From Candidatus Cloacimonadota bacterium (GTDB lineage Bacteria; UBA4055), in NCBI GenBank assembly GCA_002742935.1, contig PDON01000069.1, positions 1 to 63,885 on the forward strand: DNA of 63,885 nt, read 5' to 3'. The stretch's first letter is position 1. Each line of letters opens with the position of its first letter. The notes under the pieces are model-generated. The model was not told the DNA's origin, did not search any database, and saw nothing but the letters and a program-made list of their open reading frames with translations. Made by a program: the position numbers and the translations under genes. Of this stretch, positions 1-8,557 are shown piece after piece.

Positions 1-1363
1 CGGTAAATGTTACAACAGAACCTTGAATTTCAGCGAAAATATTACTATTTCCACTTATCGATATGGTTAGATCATCTCCATCCGCATCATTTATGTATGA
101 AGCGAGATCTTTTACCAATGATTCATTCTTACCAAGTAAAAAGATGTCAGGAAGCTCAATAGTAGGAGAATCATTAACAGGGTTAACAACTATCTCAACA
201 GTATCAAATGCAGTTGATTTACTAGCTTCTTCTTTTCCGGATAGATTATTATCATTTACTACTATAGAAATAACCTCTGTTCCATTGTAGTTTGGAGCAG
301 CACTTAACGTTGCTACGAGACCTTCGAATGAAATCATAATGTTACCATTACTACTTGCCGATAGAGTTAGACTATCTCCATCTACATCATTTACATATGG
401 AGAAAGATCAACTACCAGCGAACTATCCTCGTCAAATGTGAAGCTCTCCGGTAGTTCAATAGTTGGAACAGTGTTAAATGAAATTGTTTTAACAAGATCT
501 ACACTATTAGCAGGGTTCGCAGTATCGAGAAGGTGGAAAGTAATATCAGAACTAGCTGAAACAGCCGGAGATATAATAGTACCGGTATATGTGAAATTGG
601 CTCTATTTAGATTCATTACTAAAGTTTCGTCATTACCTGTAAGATTATAAGTAGCTTCAATAGTTTCGGGAACTCCGGTCTCATCACTTACAACAAGAGT
701 AAGATTCATATCACTACCAACCTCTCCATTGTTTCCATAAAGGGAAACAAATTGTGGAGCTTCAGTATCCGGAGCAATAGTACCATCGCCAATTTCTACA
801 TTATCAATATACCACTCATCGGAGAATTGCCCAATATAGTGGAAACCAATGTAGGCAGAACCGGCATAATCTCCCAGAGAAAGAGAAACCTCAGTCCACA
901 CAGCTGAAGGATTTGAACTTACTGAATAGATGGTAGTCCAATTGGTCAAATCTGTAGAGACAGCAACCTCGTGAAGCTGTATGTAACTACCCCATTTAGT
1001 TTTTTCCATAAAAGTAAGAATAGAATTTTCTTCTAAATCCACCATAGGGGTGTAAAGCCAAGAATCTTGAGCTCCGTTAACATCATCATGGTAAGCTGAT
1101 TTACTACTTTCATATCCTTCAGAAGCTTGAGCAAATCCGACACCACTTACAATTGCCCCCCATCCTTCCGGAGGAAAAGTATCTCCTTCAAAATCTTCAA
1201 AAAGAATAGAAGAATCAAAATTTCTATCCTTAAAATTTTCACTCAAAGTATCATACGGTGAAATCTTGAGTTTTCCGGTTTCTTTTGCTTCTATACTCTC
1301 TTTTCCATTAAGAGAAAGGATAATCATAAAAGCAAAAATGAAAAGATGCTTTATTCTTTTCAT
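1..1363 (-). CDS. Secreted multidomain surface protein (choice-of-anchor J-like plus cadherin-like repeats), partial at its 3' end
   Basis: An open frame on the minus strand starts at ATG 1361-1363, after a GGGAGG-type ribosome binding site, and runs off the left edge of the window without a stop, giving about 454 residues. It opens with a signal peptide (MKRIKHLFIFAFMIILSLNG). Next comes a roughly 170-residue segment with EDFEGDTFPPEGW, then SAYHDD and a SDEWYIDNVEI end, which is the pattern of choice-of-anchor J (cleaved-adhesin/MAM-like) domains. After that are repeats carrying NDVDGDSLTLSAS and NDADGDDLTISIS, typical of bacterial cadherin-like/Ig-like tandem domains. Such proteins are exported and surface-attached in FCB bacteria. 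The missing C-terminus would show the sorting signal. Ligand and role are unknown. Plus-strand frames in this stretch are shadows. Confidence 0.8.
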   Translation of the reverse strand, partial: MKRIKHLFIFAFMIILSLNGKESIEAKETGKLKISPYDTLSENFKDRNFDSSILFEDFEGDTFPPEGWGAIVSGVGFAQASEGYESSKSAYHDDVNGAQDSWLYTPMVDLEENSILTFMEKTKWGSYIQLHEVAVSTDLTNWTTIYSVSSNPSAVWTEVSLSLGDYAGSAYIGFHYIGQFSDEWYIDNVEIGDGTIAPDTEAPQFVSLYGNNGEVGSDMNLTLVVSDETGVPETIEATYNLTGNDETLVMNLNRANFTYTGTIISPAVSASSDITFHLLDTANPANSVDLVKTISFNTVPTIELPESFTFDEDSSLVVDLSPYVNDVDGDSLTLSASSNGNIMISFEGLVATLSAAPNYNGTEVISIVVNDNNLSGKEEASKSTAFDTVEIVVNPVNDSPTIELPDIFLLGKNESLVKDLASYINDADGDDLTISISGNSNIFAEIQGSVVTFT

Positions 1364-2029
1364 TATAACCTCCCTTAATTAACATAGTTATTTTGTGTAT
1401 AAACAATAAGAAAAATGCACATAAACACAAGAAGAAAGTAAAAAATTAAAAACAAATAAAATTTACTTATATCTATTAATTTCCATTTCTAACACAACTG
1501 TTTATGTAAAGTAAATAATATTCTTAATTAAAACAAGGCGAAAATAAAGAAATACTGATTTTAATTAAAAAATAACAAGAAACTCAATAGAGAGAAAAAC
1601 ACATTAAATATATTTGATTAAGAGGAGTAATTTATAGTTTGCCAATTAGATATTTGTTGTTTAGCCTGAATTCGACATAAGTATTTAACTAATATTTAAT
1701 GTAATAAGTATAAATATATTATAGAAGAAACAGTACCCTGAGGTTCTCGAAGAGAACGAAAACTATAACAATATAGCTATACCCTTTGAGAATCTCAGGG
1801 TACAGATATAAGTTGTATTTCTAGCTTTAATTATTATATAAAACAGATTATTGTTTTTGTTTCTATATCGAATTAAGATTATTTAGGGTCTACTAAAAAA
1901 TCATAAACACTAGCCAGTTAAGATAAAGTCAACTTGATAAGCATAGTCAACAATGGGTAAACTAGCATAGAAAAATTGATTTTACCGTAACTTCAAAATT
2001 TTGTATCAAAAAAAACAGACCATAAAAAA
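1364..2029. other. Non-coding stretch with repeat elements
   Basis: About 665 bp between the surface-protein start and the end of the ABC transporter gene. It is very AT-rich and has no credible ORF. It contains a REP/BIME-like palindrome pair with its leader (1664-1803) and a copy of the TAGG(A/G)TCTACT end-motif of the MITE-like family at 1882-1905. The promoter of the surface-protein gene should lie near 1380-1450, but I cannot name boxes with confidence. Confidence 0.6.
1664..1803. repeat. REP/BIME-like palindrome pair with ~50-bp leader (copy A)
   Basis: Two inverted REP-like units face each other. The outer arms GTACCCTGAG (from 1734) and CTCAGGGTAC (to 1803) are perfect complements and enclose TTCTCGAAGAGAA on one side and CCTTTGAGAA on the other. 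The preceding segment (about 1664-1714) matches the segment before copy B at 63750-63800 with only a few differences, so the mobile or duplicated unit is larger than the palindrome. CCCTGAG-n-TCGAAGGG palindromes are widespread bacterial REP sequences, usually moved by RAYT-type TnpA proteins. None is encoded in this window. Confidence 0.75.
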
Positions 2030-4099
2030 CTATTCATACTGTAACTTATATAAATTGTAATAAAATCCACCCTTGGCAATTAAGTTATCGTGAGAACCCT
2101 CCTCCTTAACCTCTCCCTTATGGAGTACAACTATTCTATCACAATTTCTTATGGTGGATAATCTGTGAGCAATAATAATAGATGTTCTATTTTTCTGAAT
2201 CTTCTCTATAGATCTTTGGATTAAAATTTCCGTTTCCGTATCAACAGATGATGTTGCCTCATCTAAGATTAAAAGTTTTGGATCAAATGCCATAACCCTT
2301 GTAAAAGCTATCAACTGTTTTTCACCAACAGATATATTTGTTCCACTCTCCTTCATAATCTCATTATAATTGTTTGGAAGTTTCTCTATAAACGATTTTG
2401 AGTTAGCATTTTGAGAGATAATTCTCAGCTCCTCATCGCTTTTTTCCTCCCCTAGCACAATATTATCCTTTATAGATCCCGAAAATATGAAAAGATCCTG
2501 TTGAACTAAACCTATCATAGTTCTAAGTTTTTGAAGAGGAATAGCATATATATCAACATCGTCAATAGTTACAGACCCTTTCGATATAGGGTAGAATCTA
2601 TTAAGTATATTTATAATAGTTGTTTTTCCCGCTCCCGTAGAACCTACAATGGCAATACTCTCACCATTTCTGATTTTAAGATTGAAATCTTTTAAAACCC
2701 ACTCATCATCATTGTATGAGAAGTAAACATTTTTAAACTCTATCTCTCCAAAATTATACTCATTGGAATCGTTGGAATAATCCTCTGTTTCAACCTCCAT
2801 CAAATCAAATATCTTTTCGGAGGATGCCATTGCACTCTGCATAAGATTTATCTTTTCACTTATCTCCTGAACAGGTTGGAAAAATTTCTCAATATAGGCA
2901 ATAAAAGCAACTAAAGTACCAATGGTCATACTATCTGCCGAAATAAATCTGGAACTAAAAAATAGAACGGTTCCAATTGTTCCAAATCTCAGAACTGAAA
3001 ATGTAGGTCTGAAAAATGAGTTTAAAATCATCTGTTTATAAGATGCTTTATAGTGGTTATCATTACTTTCAAGAAACCTCTCTTTTTCTCTATCTTCCTG
3101 ATTGAATAGTTGAATTACCCCCATACCTGTAATGGATTCCGAAAGTATAGCGTTAATTGTAGCCAGAGCTTTTCTCGACCACCTAAAAACATTTCTCATC
3201 TTTCTCTTAAAGAAAAAGGAGATAAGAAAAATAAGAGGAATAACTGAAATAGTTATAATCGCCAATCTCCAATCAGCAATAAAAAGAACTAAAAATATAC
3301 CTAGAAGAACAAAAAAATCTTTAAAAAGATTGATCAAGACATCTGAAAAAAATTCATTGAGATTTTTTATATCGTTTGTAACCCTGGTTACCAAAACACC
3401 GGTAGGGTTTGTATCAAAAAACTTTATAGGCATCTTTTCCATATGTTTAAAAAGATCCATTCTAATATCGTGAATAATTTTTTGACCTGTCTTAGCCGTA
3501 AAAACTATCTGGATATAGGTTGTAATAAAAGCGAGAGTAATAACTATGACAAAAAGAGCCGTATAATATTTTATTCCGTTAAGATCTTTTAATCTAACAG
3601 TTTCAACCATTGTAAGATTGAGCTTAGAGAGACTGTTTTCAGAGATAAGAGCATACTCACTATTTTTATATCTCGGTTTAAATTGATCAGAGAGATTAAC
3701 CTCATCGATTTTATAGATAAAATATTGATCCTCTAATCTATTCCTAATAAGATCTTTTCTAATATTAGCGGTAAATTTATCCTCTTCACCTTTGGGGTAA
3801 GCCAAAAAATTTGAATCTAAAATAGTTATAGTTTCACTCTCCTCTATCTCCTTTGGTAAACTTTCAACCTTTAGAGATGAGATTGAATATGTATTGGAGA
3901 TAAAGCTGTCTATTACATACCTACTTATGAGAGGTAGAGAGATTTCACATACAACAGTTATCAATATTATAAACATTATGAAGTAGATAGAGTATCTGTA
4001 ATGAGTGGCATACTTTCCAAGTTTTTTTAGTATTACTTTATCAAAAACTTTCTTTTTAATATCCTTTTCAATATCAAACGAGTTACTATTTTTACCCAT
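2030..4099 (-). CDS. Heterodimeric ABC exporter subunit with extracellular insert (BmrD-like), catalytic-Glu half
   Basis: A 689-residue ABC half-transporter: N-terminal six-helix exporter domain (about residues 30-400) followed by a nucleotide-binding domain (Walker A GSTGAGKTT; Walker B LLILDEATSSVD with the catalytic Glu). The signature is degenerate (ISVGEKQ instead of LSGGQ). About 100 extra residues sit between the first two membrane helices (about 65-165), matching the extracellular domain of BmrD. The start overlaps the 3' end of the upstream partner gene by 8 bp and has a strong GGAGGTG site. The two halves should form one drug or lipid exporter with one consensus and one degenerate ATP site. 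Substrate is unknown. Confidence 0.9.
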   Translation of the reverse strand: MGKNSNSFDIEKDIKKKVFDKVILKKLGKYATHYRYSIYFIMFIILITVVCEISLPLISRYVIDSFISNTYSISSLKVESLPKEIEESETITILDSNFLAYPKGEEDKFTANIRKDLIRNRLEDQYFIYKIDEVNLSDQFKPRYKNSEYALISENSLSKLNLTMVETVRLKDLNGIKYYTALFVIVITLAFITTYIQIVFTAKTGQKIIHDIRMDLFKHMEKMPIKFFDTNPTGVLVTRVTNDIKNLNEFFSDVLINLFKDFFVLLGIFLVLFIADWRLAIITISVIPLIFLISFFFKRKMRNVFRWSRKALATINAILSESITGMGVIQLFNQEDREKERFLESNDNHYKASYKQMILNSFFRPTFSVLRFGTIGTVLFFSSRFISADSMTIGTLVAFIAYIEKFFQPVQEISEKINLMQSAMASSEKIFDLMEVETEDYSNDSNEYNFGEIEFKNVYFSYNDDEWVLKDFNLKIRNGESIAIVGSTGAGKTTIINILNRFYPISKGSVTIDDVDIYAIPLQKLRTMIGLVQQDLFIFSGSIKDNIVLGEEKSDEELRIISQNANSKSFIEKLPNNYNEIMKESGTNISVGEKQLIAFTRVMAFDPKLLILDEATSSVDTETEILIQRSIEKIQKNRTSIIIAHRLSTIRNCDRIVVLHKGEVKEEGSHDNLIAKGGFYYNLYKLQYE

Positions 4100-5852
4100 T
4101 TTTCACCTCCTCACCTTCAGATATCTTCTTCTCCAACTGCTGCTTTTCATAGATATCATAGTAGAAACTTCTATTACCAAGAAGTGTTTTATGGGTTCCC
4201 TCTTCAACTATTGTTCCATTATCCAAAACAAAGATTTTATCACAATCTACAATACTGCTTATTCTGTGAGTTATAATTATTACAGTTTTGTTTGAAAGAG
4301 TTGGCTTTAGATTATCCCAAATCTCTTTCTCGGTTTCTGTATCAACGGCAGAAAGGGAATCATCTAAAATAAGTATTGGAGAATCTTTTAAAAGTGCCCT
4401 TGCTATAGCTAATCTCTGCTTTTGACCTCCTGAAAGATTTACCCCTTTCTCCCCAAGTTTTGTCTCAAACTTTTCAGGGAATGAGATAATATTTTCATAG
4501 ATTCCGGCTGTTTTACTTATCTCTTCAATCTCCCTAAAACCACTGCTCTTTTGGGAGTAATCTATATTGTTAGATATTGAATCTGAAAAGAGAAATGTCT
4601 CTTGAGGAACCAAAGAGATAAGATCTCTCAAACTCTTTAAGGTTAAATCTTTTATCTCATTACCATTTATAGAAATTGTTCCGCTATCATTATCGTACAT
4701 ACGACATAGTAGGTTTATAATGGTACTCTTGCCGGAGCCTGTCCTACCTAAAATAGCAATCTTTTCCCCTGCATTAGCCTCAAAGCTAAGATTTTTTATA
4801 GCTTCTAAACCATTATCATATTTAAACCCTACATTTTCAAATTTAATATTACACCTTTCTGCTTCTAAAGGTTTTGCATTAGGAAGATCCTTTATCTCCG
4901 GCTCAACATCCAAGATTTTATTTATCCTTTCCATTGAGGCTTTTCCTCTTTGATATATGTTGATTATCCAGCCTATGGCAACCATTGGCCATGAAAGAAG
5001 ACCAATGTAGGTTGTAAAAGCGACAAACTCACCCAAAGAGATTCTTCCAAGTACGGCACCACTTCCACCAAAGTATATTATTATGGCTGTTGCGAACCCT
5101 ATTATCATTGTCATAGAGGGGAAAAAGAGCCCAAAAACCTTTGCTACATTAACATTTTTTTCCAATACTTCGTTTGAGATATTGGAAAACTTTTTATAAT
5201 CAAAGGCTTCTCTAACATAACTTTTTATTACCCTTATACCCGAAAAACTCTCTTGGGTTACTCCCGAAAGATCTGAAAAACTATTTTGAGCTTCCTTAAA
5301 TCTCTTATGGGTCTCCTTACCTAAAAAAGTAATAACAATAGATATTATAGGAAGGGGTATAATAGCGTATATAGTAAGCTTAAAATCTATATCTGTCATA
5401 AAAAAAAGTGCTGTAATAGTTAAGATAAGAGCATCAAAAAAGGCTATAAATCCAAATCCATAGATCATTCTGACAGCAGAGATATCATTGTTTGCATGAG
5501 CCATCAAATCACCTGTTTTTGAGTTGTCAAAAAACTTTTTATGAAGAGTTAAAAGTTTGGTATAAAAGATAGCCCTAAGCTCCCTCTCTATATTAAGAGC
5601 ATTACCAACTATAAAGAATCTCCACAAAAATCTGAAAAAAGCAATGGAGAGGGTTATACCTATTAGAGCACCGAGATACTTAAACAGAGCCGAATCCGTT
5701 AAACATCCATTGGAAAGATCATCTATTACAAATTGAACTATCTTTGGTATTAACAATTGTAGAAAATCTACAAATAGAAGTGATATAAATCCACCAAGGA
5801 CAAACCTTTTTCTTTTAAAGAGTATTAAATTTGTTCTTTTAAAAGCACCCAT
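4092..5852 (-). CDS. Heterodimeric ABC exporter subunit (BmrC-like), degenerate Walker B half
   Basis: A 586-residue ABC exporter half with six membrane helices (about residues 15-310) and an NBD: Walker A GRTGSGKST, canonical signature LSGGQKQ, Walker B LILDDSLSAVD in which the catalytic Glu is Asp. This is complementary to its partner, which has the Glu but a broken signature, so the pair makes one active and one degenerate ATP site as in BmrCD, TmrAB or TM287/288. The lengths (586 and 689) and gene order match bmrC-bmrD. It is the first gene of the two-gene operon; its own ribosome binding site is weak. Substrate cannot be told from sequence. Confidence 0.9.
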   Translation of the reverse strand: MGAFKRTNLILFKRKRFVLGGFISLLFVDFLQLLIPKIVQFVIDDLSNGCLTDSALFKYLGALIGITLSIAFFRFLWRFFIVGNALNIERELRAIFYTKLLTLHKKFFDNSKTGDLMAHANNDISAVRMIYGFGFIAFFDALILTITALFFMTDIDFKLTIYAIIPLPIISIVITFLGKETHKRFKEAQNSFSDLSGVTQESFSGIRVIKSYVREAFDYKKFSNISNEVLEKNVNVAKVFGLFFPSMTMIIGFATAIIIYFGGSGAVLGRISLGEFVAFTTYIGLLSWPMVAIGWIINIYQRGKASMERINKILDVEPEIKDLPNAKPLEAERCNIKFENVGFKYDNGLEAIKNLSFEANAGEKIAILGRTGSGKSTIINLLCRMYDNDSGTISINGNEIKDLTLKSLRDLISLVPQETFLFSDSISNNIDYSQKSSGFREIEEISKTAGIYENIISFPEKFETKLGEKGVNLSGGQKQRLAIARALLKDSPILILDDSLSAVDTETEKEIWDNLKPTLSNKTVIIITHRISSIVDCDKIFVLDNGTIVEEGTHKTLLGNRSFYYDIYEKQQLEKKISEGEEVKNG

Positions 5853-6051
5853 TTTTTAAACTCGTATAATAATTATCTTTTAAGAATTAGTACTATCTAT
5901 TTCCAAGATAAAGTTACTAAAATATCGATGCTTATTTTAAAAAGAATAATCGAGTTTAGCAAATCTATTTTACAAAAAAAAATCATATTATAGACAACCT
6001 TTTAATTAATAAATTGTCTATAGCTATAGAAAGTATAAAAAGGGGGAAAAA
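5853..6051. promoter_or_regulatory. Divergent promoter region with inverted repeat
   Basis: AT-rich 199-bp region between the divergent ABC operon and the 6052 gene. It carries the inverted repeat TATAGACAA (5989-5997) / TTGTCTATA (6014-6022), overlapping a second small palindrome TCTATAGCTATAGA (6017-6030). It lies 30-60 bp before the 6052 start, so it is a candidate operator, but no regulator gene is adjacent. Confidence 0.35.
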
Positions 6052-7284
6052 ATGAAGAGATTAATATTTATAATTTTAATTTCATTTTTTAGCAGTTATG
6101 GTAATGACTCTGGACTCATATATGGTAAGGTTACAACTGTTGATGGTGAAACTTTTGAAGGAAATATTCGTTGGGGTAAAGAGGAAGTTATGTGGATGGA
6201 CCACTTCAACGCTACAAAAACGGATAACGAATTTGAAGATTTTGAACCTAGAAACAAAAAAGAAAGAAAAAGAAAAAAAGGTTGGAAATTCACCGTTGGA
6301 GGATTCAAAGTAAGTAAATTTTATTCAGGCTCTTCAAGTTCATATTTTTTTAATCAATCACACTCTTTTGCAGTAATGTTTGGAGATATAAAAAGGTTGG
6401 ATATTGAGGGAAATGATGAAGTTAAAGTTACTATGAGATCAGGCAAAGTATATAACTTTGAAGGAGGATCTAACGATATAGGAACATCTGTAAAAGTCTA
6501 TGATAGAGAGATTGGAGAGGTTAAAATAAAATGGGATAGAATAGAAAATGTACTATTTGAAAAAAGTTCATCTTCAATGAAAAAAAAGTTTGGAAAGCCA
6601 TTATATGGTGAAGTTGAGACAGATGCAGGTAAGTTTGAGGGTTATATAATTTGGGATAAGGATGAAAGACTCTCAACCGACAAGCTTGATGGAAAAAATA
6701 GAAATGGAGATCTTTCTATAGAGTTTGAATCAATAAAATCTATTGAAAGAGATGGAAGAGGTGTCAACCTTGTTCTTAAATCCGGTAGAGAGTTCTATTT
6801 AAAAGGTACAAATGATGTGAATAGTGGAAACAGAGGTATTGTAGTTAATATTCCTGATATGGGCAGAATTACCTGTGATTGGAGAGAGTTTAAAAAAGTT
6901 ACCTTTAAAGAGGATCCTAACAGACTTCCCGTATACAATGATTTTGATGACGCAAAGAGGATTAAAGGTTTAGTTAAACTAAAAGATGGCAATAGCTACA
7001 AGGGAATTTTAGCTTACGATTTAGATGAGACATGGACATACGAGATGATAGATGGTGAGAAAGATTATATTGAATATTCAATACCTATAAGATTTATAAA
7101 ATCTATAAAGCCTAAAAATTTCAACTATAGTATGGTTATATTAAAAAATGGTAAAAAAATTAAACTTGGTGACGGTAGAGATGTTTCCGATGATAATGGT
7201 GGTATCCTAATAATAGAGGATATGAAAAATAAAGATGCCGTACTTGTTGATTGGAACGATATTGAAGAGATTTTATTTAAATAG
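6052..7284 (+). CDS. Secreted protein with repeated small beta domains, unknown function
   Basis: 410 residues. The start has a GGGGG ribosome binding site 7 bp upstream. A signal peptide (MKRLIFIILISFFSSYG) is followed by three or four related units of about 100 residues. Each opens with a GKV-TVDG-TFEGNI-W or GEVETDAGKFEGYIIWDKDE motif and ends with a pattern like IPDMGRITCDWREFKKVTF (alternating strands and a W-x-x-I/F-x-x-V/I-x-F end). This suggests small beta-barrel repeats. I do not recognise a named family; similar proteins of unknown function occur in FCB bacteria. The gap to the propeller lipoprotein gene downstream is 53 bp, so the two may be co-transcribed. Confidence 0.6.
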   Translation: MKRLIFIILISFFSSYGNDSGLIYGKVTTVDGETFEGNIRWGKEEVMWMDHFNATKTDNEFEDFEPRNKKERKRKKGWKFTVGGFKVSKFYSGSSSSYFFNQSHSFAVMFGDIKRLDIEGNDEVKVTMRSGKVYNFEGGSNDIGTSVKVYDREIGEVKIKWDRIENVLFEKSSSSMKKKFGKPLYGEVETDAGKFEGYIIWDKDERLSTDKLDGKNRNGDLSIEFESIKSIERDGRGVNLVLKSGREFYLKGTNDVNSGNRGIVVNIPDMGRITCDWREFKKVTFKEDPNRLPVYNDFDDAKRIKGLVKLKDGNSYKGILAYDLDETWTYEMIDGEKDYIEYSIPIRFIKSIKPKNFNYSMVILKNGKKIKLGDGRDVSDDNGGILIIEDMKNKDAVLVDWNDIEEILFK

Positions 7285-7337
7285 AATAAATTAAGTGGTA
7301 ATTTTGAAGTGATATTAAAACCTTAAAGGGGGTTATT

Positions 7338-8450
7338 GTGAAATTAAATATATTACTTTTGGTTGCAATTTTTATTCTATCTTGCTCTAAAACTGATCAA
7401 AAAAATTACACCATTAAAGAGGTCAATGGCATTAAAACATTTAAGAACGGTACCAAGCCTTCACAAAAGCTGAATATAAAACCTAAAAAGATTTTTACCA
7501 TAAATGGAGATAATGCAGATTCATTACAAGTTTTAAAGATGCCTATGAAAGTATCAATTGATTCAAATAATAATATCTACATACTGGATGTTATGCAATC
7601 AAATATTAAAAAGTATGATTCTAATGGTAATTTTATAAAGGTTATCTCTAAACATGGTATGGGACCGGGAGAACTAACCTATCCCAATGGTATGGTTTTG
7701 GTTAAGGATACTATTTATGTAACAAATCAACCCCAGAAAAAGATTGTAAAATTTGATAGAGAAGGAAACTATCTTGGAGATATTTTCATTCCTAATGGAA
7801 CACCTCAAATGGTTCAAAAAGTTGGAAATAATAGATTTATTGGATATGTTTCATTAATGAACTCAGAGGAACAAAAACTGAATTTTAATCTGTCAATTTT
7901 AGATAAGAAGTTTAAAGTTGTTAAAGAGTTAACTCAAAAAGCAATCAAATTTGGTGATACAAATATAAATCTTTTAGACCTTATATATCCATATACAGTT
8001 TCAGATAAGGAAATTTTTATTTCATCAAATAGCAATGATAAATATGTAATCAATGTTTATGATTTTAATGGTAAACCGACTTATAATATTGAAAAAAGAT
8101 ATAAAAAATTGACGATTTCAGAAGAGGAGTTGAATAATTTTAACAAAGCTATGAAAAAAGCTGGAGAAAGTAATCCAAATAGTAAAATTAAATATAAAAA
8201 AGCAATAAATGATCTATTTGTGGATAATCAAGGAAGGTTGTGGGTTCGGGTTTCAGTAGATAGATCAAAAAACAACAACCAAAACTGTATAATAGATATT
8301 TTTAAAGATGGAGCATTCCTAAACAGAGTGGTATTTGACAATATCACCGGCAGTGATTTTTTTGATCCCCTTAACCTAACCTATATTTATGATAATAGAA
8401 TATATCTTTTTAACACAGAGGATGGCAATCTTTCTGTTTATGAGTATTAA
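7338..8450 (+). CDS. 6-bladed beta-propeller lipoprotein (paralog 1)
   Basis: 370 residues, GTG start preceded by AAAGGGGG. The lipoprotein signal peptide ends in the lipobox LSCS (Cys17 of MKLNILLLVAIFILSC). The body has NHL/6-bladed propeller repeats such as VSIDSNNNIYILD, IKKYDSNGNFIK and NDLFVDNQGRLWVRVS, as in the 6-bladed beta-propeller family common in Bacteroidetes. It is probably anchored to a membrane as a binding protein; ligand unknown. It is paralogous to the genes at 12538 and 13913: the N-terminal third and the NDLFVDN segment are nearly the same, the middle differs. It is followed by a terminator. Confidence 0.8.
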   Translation: MKLNILLLVAIFILSCSKTDQKNYTIKEVNGIKTFKNGTKPSQKLNIKPKKIFTINGDNADSLQVLKMPMKVSIDSNNNIYILDVMQSNIKKYDSNGNFIKVISKHGMGPGELTYPNGMVLVKDTIYVTNQPQKKIVKFDREGNYLGDIFIPNGTPQMVQKVGNNRFIGYVSLMNSEEQKLNFNLSILDKKFKVVKELTQKAIKFGDTNINLLDLIYPYTVSDKEIFISSNSNDKYVINVYDFNGKPTYNIEKRYKKLTISEEELNNFNKAMKKAGESNPNSKIKYKKAINDLFVDNQGRLWVRVSVDRSKNNNQNCIIDIFKDGAFLNRVVFDNITGSDFFDPLNLTYIYDNRIYLFNTEDGNLSVYEY

Positions 8451-8457
8451 AAATGTC

Positions 8458-8502
8458 GCTCCGAACCCTTTTTAATTTTCAAAGAGTTCGGAGCATTTTT
8501 TT
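8458..8502. terminator. Bidirectional rho-independent terminator
   Basis: Nine-bp stem GCTCCGAAC / GTTCGGAGC (8458-8466 and 8486-8494), followed on the plus strand by ATTTTTTTA. It sits between the convergent propeller lipoprotein and alpha-mannosidase genes and could serve both. Confidence 0.85.
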
Positions 8503-8557
8503 ATTAAACTTCTAAAAGAAATCTAAGATTAAAGCGGTTAAAAGTTCCGATAACGAA

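Noticed and set aside
63..650. Two plus-strand frames near the left edge
   Set aside because: They are shadows of the minus-strand surface-protein gene, whose translation has a signal peptide and recognisable domains through the same bases.
1734..1803. CRISPR repeat
   Set aside because: The palindromes at 1734-1803, 59885 and 63817 are dispersed over the window with no regular spacer array and no cas genes.
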